DNA of 59,487 bases from Tilletiaria anomala UBC 951. Its lineage: Eukaryota > Basidiomycota > Exobasidiomycetes > Georgefischeriales > Tilletiariaceae. The notes below the pieces were generated by a model. The model did not search any database and had not been told where the DNA came from. It saw only the letters and a program-made list of their open reading frames with translations. Of the stretch, positions 22,234 to 33,773 are shown piece by piece; within the stretch, counting starts at the first letter, position 1, and the number at the start of each line of letters is the position of its first letter. Both the position numbers and the translations under genes were made by a program. The stretch covers positions 1 through 59,487 of the forward strand of contig NW_013546911.1 in the NCBI RefSeq assembly GCF_000711695.1, in the 5' to 3' direction.

Positions 22234-25050
22234 CTAGATGGGTGCGGTGGAAGCGCACCGTTAGAGGAGGCGGTGCTGCTGCTCCCATCTTTAACAGAAC
22301 CGATGCGCTTCCAGCTGGTAGAATGGCTCTCCATGGTCACCATCGACTTGACCAGGGCAAGTTTGAGTCTGGTCTTGAAGCTGACTTAAGCGCCTCCTTG
22401 CGCGCTTTCCGCTTTTCGGCCGTGAACTTATCCTTCTTGGTCGATGGCAGTGTCTTTCGGTTGTGTCACAAAGCGCGAAAAGGGGAACCGCATAGGTGGG
22501 TAGAAACAATAAGCGAGCGCTTCGCGTGCCTATTCCTCGTTCGACACTCGCTCGGGGCTGCATGTAAGAAGTGTTTAGGCGGTTATGAGGCTGGCCCTGG
22601 TTCTGCAACGTTCACAGTTGCAGGTTGTGCTGTCTGGTTTTAGAGTTAAAAGCCAATGTCGTAAAGAGTTAGAAAAGCAAATGGCTAGCTATGTGGTCGA
22701 TGTGAGCTCCGCTGGGGGCTGTCGATCGATTTGAGGACCAGGGTGGTGTCGAAATGTTGGACATTGCCAGATGCCGATGGGCACCGAGGTGACTCAGGAC
22801 GCATGGTGAACTTTCTTCAGCGAGGCGACAAAGTTTCGGACTCTGGACACGCTTAATGCCTTGGGAAGTAGAAACATGCACAAATGGCTCCGGAGATTCA
22901 TTGCTGCTGGACCGTGGGCTATCGTCTGTGGCATAGCGTGGGCCCATGATCTGAGTGAGGGCTCGATAGAGCTGATCAGAGTCGAATACATCCCGATGCT
23001 TGCTCAATTATCAAATTGCTCAAAAATTTCGGCCTCGCTTTACTGCATTCGCACCCATCGGCCCCACACGAGGCGACATGGAGTGGGCTTCATCTGAGTC
23101 AACAAGCGCGCTGGTACCGTGCACCAGGCCTTTGAGCTGGGGAGAGTCGCATACAATGAATGGGTTACATTACTTCGGTGGGTAAGGCAAATGGATGCGA
23201 GGAAGTGCTGCACGACGGACTTAGCGAAGTGATCAGTACTATTAGGACTTGCGAGCAGGCCCATTGACCTGACCAAGCTGAGCCTGAACGCTTTCGGCGC
23301 GGCCCGAAGATCTGCGTGTGCAGTCCACGCTCGGGGCCGAGCTGGGTCAGCTTGAACATGCATTCATCTCTTCATGAGGGAAAACGGTCGAAAGCCCGCT
23401 GCTGATTGAGATTTTTATAACGGCTTGAAAAATATTCAACGCACGCCTCTCTGCTCGAATCAACGCACTAGGTCTGCTCGAACAATGTCACGAACAATTA
23501 GCATTGTTCGGCAAGGTGGGTTATGGATCCAGCGGAGAGGTATGAACTGTGAAACGCCAAAGTTCCACCAAGAAAAGCAGCAGGGTTGTTGGGATAGCGC
23601 GCCTTTCGCTGGACTGATGCGGGGCTCGCCGCTCGAGTATTCTATATATGTACATACATAGGAGTAGGGGATGGTGGAACTGGCCGCGCTCGCTGCTGTT
23701 TCAAGGTGAGACATGTTGACACCTCGCAATTGACTCTCGGCTGAATTACTCTTGATTTTGGCTGCTCTGGCGGACCCGTGCAGCTTTCTCGTCTCTGGAG
23801 CATTCAGCAGTTGATGGAAGCCACGATGATAGGTAAGGATTCTTGATGACCGCTGATTGGCACCAGGATTGGACGAAAGGAATCTACTTTCGGACACAGG
23901 ACTACCGAATTCACCCTGCCTGGGGGAGCTCCAAGCCGCGCCCCTGGGTGGACGGATCAGCATTTTTGTAAACAACCCCGAGATCATATTCATGGTCAGT
24001 CGCAGGTGTTGTCGCTCCGAGCATCGAGGTTGCTGTTAACTCTTCAATCACGCCCCTTCTCTCTTCCCTTTCCAGGCTATTCACCATGGCTTACGCATTT
24101 TGACCGGCTTGTCTCCCTTCGTGCAAGAGTTCTACAGCTTAAGCGTATAGACTTTGTTGGGAAAACCCTCGATGGGCTACTTCATCTGTCAAGGTAAGAT
24201 CTTTTCACGGTGAGTCTTCGACCGCAGCCATTGGACACTATCAATACTGCGGGCTGAAAAGCGTCGTTGCATCTCTATTTCTTGTCCGTTTCTTTTCATT
24301 TGGGAGCCTGGGTCTGCTTCGCAAATATCAAGGCTGGACTCATACTCGCTGACTAACGTCTTCGCCTCTTTGACTTCGAACTTCTAGTTCACCCTGATGG
24401 TGATCCGCTTCACCTTCACCGCTGAGTGGTGGTCAATCGTGTTTTCCAAGGCGATCTGGAGGTCGCCAGCGATGAACTCGGAGGACATGTTTGGTTTGAT
24501 CGAATCTGGACGAGCAAGGGTTCCATCGGTGGCGCTGCACCATTTGTAATTTCACTTGGGCTTCCAGCTCTTCTTAGACACGATTTGAAAAGAGAGAAGG
24601 CCATTCCGAATGGTAGCGGGTATGGAAACGTAAGAGCATGCACATTGAGGTAGTCGTGGAGAGTTGTACCTGACACAATTCCCATCATGAGGCGGAGAGA
24701 CTTTGTGGAGAGAAATCGCACCTAGGTGCATCCACATCGCTGTCCGGCACTAGAGTGCACCACGCTGCAGTGGCAAAGATCGGCGTGGGGATCTGGGTGC
24801 AACATGTCGGCGTGGGGGAGCCCACTGCACCTGCCTGATTAGGCTCTTGAGAGGAGTAGGAAATGGCATCGAGAGGTGGGCATCAAACTCGACAGACGAC
24901 GGCGACGACGACGCCCTCGCAACGAGCTAGATTCAAATGCACTGTCTTTCTCGTTGAGTCCTGGATTGAGACGGGCTGCTTCAAGGGGTGCACTGTCCGA
25001 TCCATTCCGTCTGTTCACTTAGCTATCGAGCAGCCATACTCGCACTGACC
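22234..25050. other. Gene-poor region with exon-like fragments
   Basis: About 2.8 kb. On the plus strand, a piece ending near 23993 (LGGRISIFVNNPEIIFM) can splice in phase, across a good GT-AG intron, to 24077-24150 (AIHHGLRILTGLSPFVQEFY). A third open piece follows a TAG acceptor at 24388 (FTLMVIRFTFTAEWWSIVF). On the minus strand, 22669-23007 reads MSKHRDVFDSDQLYRALTQ. None is long enough to name. They may be remnants or a lineage-specific multi-exon gene. Confidence 0.3.
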
Positions 25051-26090
25051 ATGTCTGCTCTCCTAGTTGCATCGCCGCCACTTGACGTCCGGCGCCGTAC
25101 AGCGTTGGTGACCGGCTCGTCGAGTGGCATCGGCATTGGAATCGCGCGGCAGCTCGCTGCGCAGGGATTCGACGTGGGTCTGACGCGCATGCCTCGCGAG
25201 TCGGAGAGCGCATCCGCCGCGCTGCAAAAGGAGTTGCAGAGAGCTTACGGCGTTCGAGCGCACGTGTTCGTCACAGATCTCTCGGATCCACCGCGCGCAG
25301 CGCCCACACTGATCGATGAATTCATGCATGAGTTTGGACGCATCGATGTGCTGGTCAATAATGCAGGCTTTGATGCGCACTCGGGGACGCTGATCAAGGA
25401 CATGGGGGAATCATCGAGCGATGCAACCGGCGGCGCGGAGGAGATTTCAGCCAACATACGCTCTGGGTTTGCGACGAACTTCGAATCGCCCTTCTTGCTC
25501 AGCTGGGCAGCAGTGCGGCGCATGCTCACGCAGCCAGCGCCGGAAACGCGCGAGCCGGATGCCGCAAACACATCGCCGGAGGAGAACTTCTATACGCACC
25601 AATGGGGCAGAGGGCGCATTGTCAACATCACCTCGGTGCATGCCACGACGCCGCTGCCGCTATCGACGATCTACACGTGCACGAAGCACGCGCTGCGCGG
25701 CTTGACGATTCAGTTGGCGACTGAGCTAGCCCCGCTTGGCATCACTGCCAATGCCGTCGGGCCGGGTATGATCGCCACACCCATGACGAACATCCGACCT
25801 GAGGAAGTGGAGAGCGCCAAACGGGAAGTGAAGCAGATCCCTATCCCCCGAGCTGGGAGGCCGTTCGAGGTGGCCGGCGCTGTGGGATACCTGGTGACGC
25901 TGGGTGCGCGGTACACGACGGGACAGTCGATCTACCCGGACGGAGGGTTTATGCTTGCCAACCCGCAGTGCATTCTATGCCCTTTTGCCCGCCCTATGAG
26001 TTGCCGGGGGCCATGTGTGCTAACACATTACATGCCTTCTTGCGTCATTTTATCGGCAGGTACATGGGGAGACTTGAGCCAGGGGCCTGA
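25051..26090 (+). CDS. Short-chain dehydrogenase/reductase (3-oxoacyl-ACP reductase-like)
   Basis: Two exons, 25051-25967 and 26060-26090, give 315 residues. The intron (donor GTGCAT, CTAAC branch, acceptor CGGCAG) is needed: it turns the 3' end into the family-like DGGFMLANPQ plus YMGRLEPGA and removes a non-conserved tail. The start at 25051 gives a short lead before the Rossmann fold. The cofactor loop is TGSSSGIGIG (residues 21-30), NNAG is at 103-106, and the catalytic Ser195, Tyr208 and Lys212 are in the usual spacing (ITSVHAT, YTCTK). After the NAG strand there is an insertion of about 20 residues, and another before the catalytic Ser. It is a classical NAD(P)H-dependent SDR; the substrate cannot be read from the sequence. 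An AT-rich insert follows downstream. Confidence 0.9.
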
Positions 26091-26136
26091 ACGACCTGAT
26101 ACGACCGAATCGACCGCACACATGACGCACAATTGA

Positions 26137-26439
26137 ATCACGTCCGGTTGTACTTTCACAGTTTTTTTGTAACTTTCTAGTATCATCTTGTCATGACCCT
26201 ACTTCAGAATTCGCACCGGGCGGGGAGGTTGGCGCTAGCAACAGATTTGTCTGTGAGCGAAGGGCGGAGATTAGTGAGCAGCTCTACTCGCTTTTTTCTT
26301 CGTACCCCCTCGTGAGCCCGCTATGACTGCAGCTGTGTGAGCGACGGAGATACCTAGTCGGAACGCAGAAGAGATACGAGATTGAGGTACACAGGCAGCC
26401 TTGGCGAAAACATGTTCTCATCAGACCTCCAGGTTGATA
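26137..26439. other. Spacer after the SDR gene
   Basis: About 300 nt, probably the SDR 3' UTR and spacer. No gene seen. Confidence 0.35.
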
Positions 26440-26940
26440 GTACTAAGTAGCTTTAAACTGATCCAGCAAATAGCAAAGTTTTATACTGCTGTTTAGTACT
26501 ATCATTAAAGAGAGCCATCACATTTAATTCGGAAAGAAAACTCCATACTAGAAATCCTTGACGACTAATACTAAACACAGCATAAACCATTCCAAGATAC
26601 GTCGTTCTCCAGAATGATGTAGTCGACTCTTTCTTTAACAACTCATTATTTTAAAAATAACAATAACAACAACGAATTTTCACGATGCGAGAAGCGGATA
26701 CCATGAGAATTGCATTTCAATACTGAAAGTGTAGAAAATTCTTGATTTATGGTTTGCCTTAGAATGAGTCAAAAACACATACAGTCCTTGAAGGACCCAT
26801 GCTGATACTATATAGAAATGTATTTGGTTCAATATATTGTTCATTGGTTTCGTGCGCATAGAAATACGATTACTACTAGGATAAGTGTAGAAAAAGGATA
26901 TAAGGGTGCTATATTTATCGGATACATTTCTTATTGCTTT
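26440..26940 (-). other. AT-rich insert with cox1-like sequence (candidate NUMT)
   Basis: This ~500-nt stretch is strikingly AT-rich compared with the ~50-55% GC surroundings. On the minus strand, 26540-26599 encodes YLGMVYAVFS followed by GFLVWS. That resembles the cytochrome c oxidase subunit 1 segment YLGMVYAM-SI-LGFLVWSHHMY. After VWS the similarity stops, as if at a mitochondrial intron border. The upstream minus-strand sequence stays open for about 80 codons to 26938 with an AT-rich, mitochondrial-like composition. The best reading is a nuclear copy of mitochondrial DNA. It carries no functional nuclear gene. The identification rests on about 20 residues plus composition. Confidence 0.55.
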
Positions 26941-27650
26941 CCTGCATTGTAGCGCATCGATAGAGTGCTACCCGTTGGAATCGCTGACTGGATCTAAGAT
27001 GCCCAGCATTGAACAAGGCAACTACCGGGCGCTGGAACATAACCCTTCAGGAAATCCCCATAAAGTCTTCCCAGGAAGCCGCTGCTCGAAATCAAATTCC
27101 GGCAATCCCCGGAAAGCCCTTACATAAATAGCCATATTTCGAGAGTAAAGAGGAAGAATCCTTCGGAACTGCCCTCATTTGTCCCAAGCGCACAGATCTG
27201 TGGGTTTTCGAGGCCAAGAAAGGCCGTTTCTGGATAGTTTTCGGGACCCGGAACCCCCTGGGAGACCGGCCCACAGACCGAGACCCGGGCGACTTTCCGG
27301 GTCCTTCCGTGGCCCATGGTAAGATCACTAAGAGAGGAGCTTAGAATTGACCAGGATTCTGGGGGTTTCTGGCACTGGCTCACACCGTTGCTGGGCTAAC
27401 GCTACTTGGCCGACGTATAGTGACAGCCACAAAGCCCACATTCATGGGAGAAGAGGCGATGATGACATGCACTTCCGTTGACAGAAAGAGTGAGTCAAAC
27501 CTCAATGGAGACAGACGTTCTTTCGACACGTCTTTTCCATCTGGCATTCTTCTTGCATCGATATCATTCCCTCGGCACATTGGTCTCTTGCAAGAAGAGC
27601 GATACATACGGCAACACAAAAGTCAAGACAACCAAATATCCTAGCCCGCC
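26941..27650. other. 5' flank of the GST-like gene
   Basis: About 700 nt between the AT-rich insert and the GST start. It includes a GC-rich block near 27190-27320 with short inverted C/G-rich strings. No coding region was recognised. Confidence 0.4.
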
Positions 27651-28997
27651 ATGGCGTCTGCAAACGACCGCCCGAGGGCGCAGCTCTACGTCTTCGACGG
27701 CTCCGTCTGGGCCAGCGTCCCTCGCATCGGGCTCGTCGAGAAGGGCTACTCCCCGAGTGACCTGGACATCAAGCAGGTTAACCTGCTCAAAGGCGAAAAC
27801 TTTGCGCCGTCGTACCTCCGCCTCAACCCTAACGGCACCGTCCCCACGCTCGTCGTGCCCACGTCGGACACCACCAGCGAAGAGGTCGCGACCAAGTTCC
27901 GCGCGATCACCGACAGCAAGCAAATCCTCGCTTTCCTTGGTGGGTACTGTGCCAGAAGCAGCGCTGAGAAATGACTCGAGTCTGATGACGAGCACCCTTC
28001 CGTCGTTACTATATTTCCCAAGACGAGTCAAGATCGCAACATATCCTCGAGGCCAAGGGACAGGGAAAGGACGCGGCAGCCCCCGTCCTTTCACCAGCGA
28101 CGATTGAAGGCAAGGCACTGAGCGATTCACTCATTGCAGTGAGCAGTACCCCTTATGCATCAATGAGTGCCTGCTAATCTGACTATCACTCGGTAATCGT
28201 GTCTGGCCGACGCAGCTGGTACACGGCAGCGACTTGGACCCCAACTTTTTGCTGCTCTCCGCAAGGACACTGGAGGAGGTCAAGCCACTGAAGGAAGGCA
28301 TAGCGGGAGTCTTTGTGAACGGGCAGTGAGTCTTCTCAAGCAAATCATCACCTTTGGTCCTTTCGAATGATCTCCAACGTGTCCATTTTGAACGGCGCAG
28401 AGTCGCAGCGCTGAAACGCTACCAGGCACAGGTGCAAGCCGACTCGAATCAGACGTCGAACCCGGACGCGAACCCGCGCTCCGCGGCGCACAACGAGCAG
28501 TTGCTCAAGTGGTACACGGACAAGCTGCACGCCTTGTCACCCGCGTACCACGTCTACGGCCCGGAGTCGACCCAGCAAGCGACGCAGCTGTTCATCCAAC
28601 TCTCGCGTAGCCGCTGGCAGAAACTTGGCGCTGCACTCGCGCAGCTCGAGAGGCAGATTCGTGGGCCATACGCCCTTGGGGACCAAGTCAGCCTGGCGGA
28701 CGCGCACCTCATGGCGTGGTTCGCGAGGGTGATCGCCGTGTGCGAGAGCAAAGAAAGCGCAAAAGACCTCGACGCGCTCGAAAAGGCGCTGCAGCACGAG
28801 GCCGTTGCCGGCGAAGGCCGCAGCATGCTTGGGCCAAAGGTGCGCATACCTGCTGAAAGTCATGAAACCTGATGCTACTCCGGCTGACCATTCGCCCCTC
28901 CTTCCTGACGCGCATTTGCTCACAGGTCCGTGCATACTGGCAGGCGCTGAAATCTCGACCTAGCTTCCAGGCTGTTTACAAGGATGGACTGCATTGA
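27651..28997 (+). CDS. Glutathione S-transferase-like protein
   Basis: Five exons (27651-27939, 28023-28138, 28216-28325, 28401-28839, 28926-28997) join in phase to 341 residues. The N-terminal thioredoxin-like fold reads LYVFDGSVWASVPRIGLVEK, LRLNPNGTVPTLVVP (cis-Pro in VPTL) and DSKQILAFLDES. An unusual middle (about 95-185) reads ILEAKGQGKDAAAPVLSP and RTLEEVKPLKEGIAGVFVNG. A C-terminal all-helical GST domain has LERQIRGPYALGDQVSLAD, the conserved N-capping Asp region, then AYWQALKSRPSFQAVY. Exon 5 supplies that family-typical end. GSTs conjugate or reduce with glutathione; the substrate is unknown. The length exceeds a plain GST (~220) because of the middle insertion. It ends 344 nt before the RPB4 stop on the other strand. 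Confidence 0.88.
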
Positions 28998-29341
28998 AAA
29001 GCTATAACTGAAGCGGTTGCTGCCGCTGCCGCTGTCATCTCTCTCATTCACTTTTGCGGGATACACTACGAAGACATGGTGTCGCAAGTCGGATACATAT
29101 CCCTGAAACACGCACTCTCACGTCCAACCTTCGACAGGATGCGGGCGGGTCTGAGGCTGATTGCGTCCAGAGGCCATGATCGGTGCTGGGCGACTCTACT
29201 TGCATCTATGCCACGACGACTGTGCAGTGCTGTCAATCTTCTTAAAATTGTATGACCGGTACAAATACATGAGGGAGTCTCGTGAGATTACATGAGGGAA
29301 GGAAGAGGGAGTGGCAGTGCTGAGAGCAAGTGGACTAGTTG
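28998..29341. other. Convergent intergenic region, GST/RPB4
   Basis: About 340 nt between convergent stop codons; 3' UTRs only, as far as can be seen. Confidence 0.4.
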
Positions 29342-30377
29342 CTACCCGGTCGTCTGGAAACGTCTTGCGTTGGAGATCTCCTCGAGCAGCTCTGCTAGCC
29401 GCATGTCGTCCTTTGATACCAACCTATGAGGGTGGCGGTGCACGCAGCAGCAAACAGGTCCTCTTAAAAGCGTCAGGATCTCAAACGCCAAGGGCAAGGA
29501 CATGCTAAAAAGGCTGTCAGTAGAGCACTCACGTCGGGATCAACGTCTTGGCCTCCTCGACATTCTCGACTGCCAGATCGGCGATTTGCACGCCTTCAAA
29601 ACCGGTCAGCTGCAAGCTTGCTTCGTCCGGAACCAGGTTCCCATTCTCGTCATAGTCTTCGGGTTTCAGCGTGTTCGGGTGGAGATGGTCGCTGTGTCCG
29701 GTGAAACACAGGTTGCATGGACCAGGAGAAGGGTCGGGGGAGGGAGTTAAAAAGAGAGAAAGGCAAAGGAAGGATGAGTCGACTATATTCAGCGACATGG
29801 AAACATGGCCTGCACTGACGCTCTGAGGCTGCGGACAGTATCTAGAGCATTGTAGCGCGAAAAGATCTCAATGTAGTCGAGCGTCTTCTTGTAGATGCTA
29901 TGAGTCACAATCACCACATAAAGCAATAGCGTCAGCTATTCACATCTTTCCCTCGCCCGCCCGGGCTGTGGATAACACCACGGTGAGTAGTCTCCCTGAA
30001 GAGAAGACGTACGGATTACTCGACTGATCATGCTCTTGCTGCCCGTCTTCCTTGTCGCCTTCGATCTGCTCCAAAATGAACTTGACCTCTGAGATCAACA
30101 GCGGTTGCGCCTGATCTCCCATGAACTCTTCAAAACCCAGTGCACGATTTCAGTCATTCGCCGATAAAAAGGACGCAGGCAAGGCAGTAGGCATGAGAGA
30201 CGAAGTGAACGAGAGCGTCAAAGTAGGAGCGTCGTGTGAGCGCAACGCGAGGGTGGTGGCCGCATCCAGCCAGCGCGATCCAGGCTCACCTTGTCCGAGC
30301 TTTCCTATTGATGCATCCTCCTCTTCGTCCTTCAGGTCCCGTCGGCGTCGGACGGATGCTGAATAAAGAGACGCCAT
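29342..30377 (-). CDS. RPB4: RNA polymerase II subunit Rpb4
   Basis: Five exons (30290-30377, 30013-30127, 29820-29897, 29533-29691, 29342-29423) fit phase exactly and give 173 residues. Recognisable parts are KLGQEF, LLISEVKFILEQ, IYKKTLDYIEIFSRYNALDT, FEGVQIADLAVENVEEAKTL and TLVSKDDMRLAELLEEI. This is the Rpb4 order: an N-terminal segment that wraps on Rpb7, then the HRDC-like helical bundle ending with the AEEAKxLIPSL-type motif. Rpb4 pairs with Rpb7 to form the Pol II stalk, which acts in initiation, mRNA export and decay. The fourth exon carries a short insertion (PNTLKPEDYDENGNLVPDEA) not typical of yeast. Related Rpc17 is less likely, given the LGQEF and SEV motifs. Confidence 0.93.
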
Positions 30378-30892
30378 GCGGAAAGTTTGCTGGTAGGAAA
30401 ACGCTGCAATTGAGTCTTGCTTCCCAGTGCGATCTCGCCGGGCGCGGCGGCTGGCTGGGGGAGTAATTCCGAGTTCTCACACGAGTGCCAGATCACAGGC
30501 TGCAGCGTGGGTGTTTGGAACGTCGCTAAAATGGCAATGTCGCGAGTACAAGTCGGAAGAGCTCATAGAAGGGTGAGACGTTGGATTGAAAGGCGTACCT
30601 CTCAAAGATTCCAAGTTTCCATATGCCCCCGCGGAACGATGAGGATTGACACGTTGCTCTCATCATCGAATTTGGGTCTCAGAACCTATATCATCCTAAC
30701 GTCATACATTACAATCCCTGCTGTTTCATGACGGTACCAAACGAGCAAGCATGGAAAGAAGCACTGCAAGGCGCCGGATGAAAGCAGCTGCTACCGCCTG
30801 CCACCATCGACCAGCTGTTGCACTGATTGGTGCGCAAAAGTAGGGACAGGTAACGTGACATGCGAAGCGACTTTTCTTGACCGACAGCTGCT
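30378..30892. promoter_or_regulatory. Divergent promoter, RPB4/NUS1
   Basis: 515 nt between divergent start codons. No specific motif was identified. Confidence 0.4.
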
Positions 30893-32701
30893 ATGAGTTC
30901 GCAGCCTGTCCATCCATCGGGAAGCCGCGAGCCATGGCAGGCTCGACAACCGAGGCGGCGGAAAGCTCAACCAAGTTCAAGTTCTGCATCCAAGGTGCAA
31001 GGTACGCTGCACAGGAACCGTCCATTCCGAGTGCTGTTCTTGCCCATCGTCGTCCTTGCCTTTGGACTCCTTCATTGCCTCTTCCATCTCCTCGTCTCGA
31101 TAGGGAGAACAACACGGCGAATCAGACGGGGGCTGACTCGGCGCAATAGAATGTCAATAGAAGCGGTGTTTGAGCACATCGGCCACCGAATGCGTGCCCA
31201 GCTCGATTCATTCAACGCTGGCGAAGGGGAGGACTGGCCAGTGGAGTTGCAAGTCGTTCATGACGTCGAAGTGGGCAGTGGGCAGCGCGTGGCAAGCATC
31301 AAAGTCGCACGCCATCTTGCAATCGTATTTGCTGACCGATCAGATACATTGGCGGGGACATTATGGAAAGCTCTGAAGGCGCGAGCGGCACCGCAAACTC
31401 ACGCGTGGGAGCAACAAGAATCAGCGCGGCTGTTAGAGCGCCAGGCTTTTCTGGTGCAGGAGGCACGCAAGGCTGTACGTTGGGCTGCGCTCCTTGGCGT
31501 CGATCAGATCAGCATATACGATGATCGGGGTCTGTTGAAAGACCATTTCTCTCGTTCTGCAGAGGCAGGGCGGCCACATCGATGGACGCAGACTGCGGAA
31601 GCATGCATGCCACTTTCGGAGCGGATAGGAGAGGGAGAACAGATGGCTTCAGGTGCATCATCGGATGCGAGCTCTTCGATCGCATCATTAGACTTTGACC
31701 AGTCGTCAGGTACCGGGGGTCTGGCATCGTCTGCCAGCTCCCTACCTTCAACCGAGCCGATCGACGCCATCAAAGCATACGCACCAGCAAGGCCTGTCAC
31801 CGTACCTTTTACGAGGCAGGGGCCTGGAGCGGACACTGAAGCAGTCAGAGCTTCAGAGAAGATCGAGCATTGTTGGCCCCGCTTCTCGTCTTACCACATT
31901 GAGGTCGAGTTGTGCATCTCCGGGCAGCACGACGTCTCGCTCGAATTCCTGCAAGCCCGGCGCAAGGCAGCCATCTGGCGGCGACAGTCCCTTGGGTTTC
32001 AGGATAGGGCTTCACCGCCCCCGGCGTCATCGCCACCGCCGCTTGCACTTCCGCTGCACGTTACGCTCAACGTCCTCTCGCGCGAGGATGGCAAGCACGA
32101 GCTGGTTGGCATTGCAAATGAGTTGCGCGAGCGCGTGCAGGAGCAGACGGAGGAGGAGATTGAGGTGTATGGCAGCAGTTGCAGCCAAGGAGGAGTGAAT
32201 CAAAGTTCGTCGGCAGCTGAACGTAAGGAGCGGAGGGAGATACGCTCGTTATTGCTCGATCGCATTGATGCAAGGAAAGTCGATGCTGCACTCGAAGGTG
32301 CGTACATGCAAGCCATACACCCGATGATCGTAATCTCAACCGCTACCGCATCAACTGATTGTTTTCCTTTGCGTCGATGCATCTATCATAGAAAGAGGCT
32401 GCATGGGAGAGCCGGAGCTGCTGATCGTCAAAGGCGGCTCAAGGCGTGTCATCGCGCTGCACGGCTTTCCGCCGTGGCCTGTACGCCTGACTGAGATTTA
32501 GTAAGTGCATACCCCCGCACCATGCTCCCTCCTTCAACTTCGATTCCAGGGCCTACACTTGCTGATGGCTGTAGAACTGACAACTACTTTCTGGCTCAAA
32601 GCCACTGTGGAGCAGTTAATGCACATGAAGGATTGAAGGAGGAGGACGTGCTGAATGCGCTACTGCAGTATTCAGGCTCGACGCAACGGTATGGGCGCTA
32701 G
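30893..32701 (+). CDS. NUS1: Dehydrodolichyl diphosphate synthase complex subunit Nus1
   Basis: Three exons (30893-32297, 32392-32500, 32602-32701) give 537 residues. A hydrophobic segment near residues 45-70 (VLFLPIVVLAFGLLHCLFHL) is the expected ER membrane anchor. The cis-prenyltransferase-like fold follows: KVARHLAIVFADRS, AVRWAALLGVDQISIYDDRG (the NUS1 signature), LHVTLNVLSREDG and LHGFPPWPVRLTEIYH. The protein ends QRYGR, fitting the C-terminal RxG motif by which Nus1 completes the active site of its Rer2/Srt1-type partner. The complex makes the polyprenyl chain of dolichol for N-glycosylation. It is longer than yeast Nus1 because of a ~140-residue Ser/Gly-rich insert (about 220-330) and an acidic linker. 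Its stop is 34 nt from the thymidylate kinase stop on the other strand. Confidence 0.92.
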
Positions 32702-32735
32702 TGGAGACAGACCAGAGCCATGGGTTGGACTACTG

Positions 32736-33773
32736 TCATACATGATTCGAATCACGAGGAGGATCGTGCGTGAACAATGACATGTCAAACTCGTCTGCAT
32801 CCACTGTACCGCTGCCTGCTTTCTGAGTGGAACGCAGCTGGCAAGCCTGGACCGCCTGCCACATCTCCTCGTGCACTTCGTCCACGCTGCGACCCGCGTC
32901 GATTGTGCTCCACGCGAGCGGATGCGCAGCGGCGGTGACATCGCGCTGGATGACAAGGAACGCTTCGCGCACACGGCGCTGCATATCTTCACGCTCGTAG
33001 CGCTCTGCGCCGTACGCGCCGCGCTGGCGCGCGACATCCGGCGCAATGTCGAGGAAGATGACGAGGTCCGGTTGCAGCAGACCGGAGTCGGGTGCCCGGC
33101 ACCAGGCGTAGGAGAGCGCTGCTGACGCTGGCAGCACGCTGGTCGACGATGGGGTGGAGGGTGATTTGGAGACGGAGTACGCAACTCCAGAAAAGGCGTA
33201 GCGGTCGCAGATGATCGTGGTACCACGTGAGAGGATGGCTTTGATGCGCTGCCTAGAGCAAGGGGCAGGAGAGAGGGGTAGGCAGATCATAAAGTCAGCA
33301 TGTCAACGACCGACAGCAGACCTCAAATTGAAGCGGAAAGGGACGCAGGCAGAGAAAGGGGACACCCACATGGCTTCCCACCGATTCGCACTGAATAGCA
33401 GATGAATGGCCCGGTCGTCAATATCGGTTTGCGACTGGAGGTACGCGTCGATCATCTTGCCGATCGGGGTTGTGCGATCGGGAAACTTGTACACGATCGC
33501 TTTTTCTACTGCTTCCGCAGTTGGGCCATCCTCTTCATGAGACGCTGGTGCCTGGCTTCCAGCGTCCCGTTGGTGTTGGGCTGCAATTGAGACGCCTTCG
33601 CGGTGCTCGCTGGAGAAACGATCTCCACGAAGGAAGCGCTGAACTAGGAGATCAACTTGTGTCGACTTGCCAGCGCGATCCAAGCCTTCTACAACAATGA
33701 AATTCCCACGTCGCCTTCGTCGAGGGTCTGTGTTGTGCTGCCCAGACATTGGGGCAGAAGCGACGGTAGACAT
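32736..33773 (-). CDS. CDC8: Thymidylate kinase
   Basis: Two exons, 33370-33773 and 32736-33252; the split Met codon (AT|G) gives NRWEAMQRIKAIL, matching the family. From MSTVASAP the protein has 306 residues. The P-loop is EGLDRAGKST (about 29-38), and the DR motif is CDRYAFSGVAYS. LVIFLDIAPDVARQRGAYGAERYE is the lid region. It phosphorylates dTMP to dTDP for DNA synthesis. It is ~90 residues longer than yeast Cdc8, from a polar insert after the P-loop helix (about 48-85), a Ser-rich insert after VAYSVSKS, and a C-terminal tail. The frame stays open upstream to ATGs at 33887 and 33881, adding a basic leader (MRHSRLLQSATLPFLF) that could be a mitochondrial signal. Confidence 0.92.

Noticed and set aside
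25968-26136. C-terminal extension of the SDR frame past ANPQ
   Set aside because: A good intron with a CTAAC branch site gives a short family-like end; the extension is not conserved-looking.
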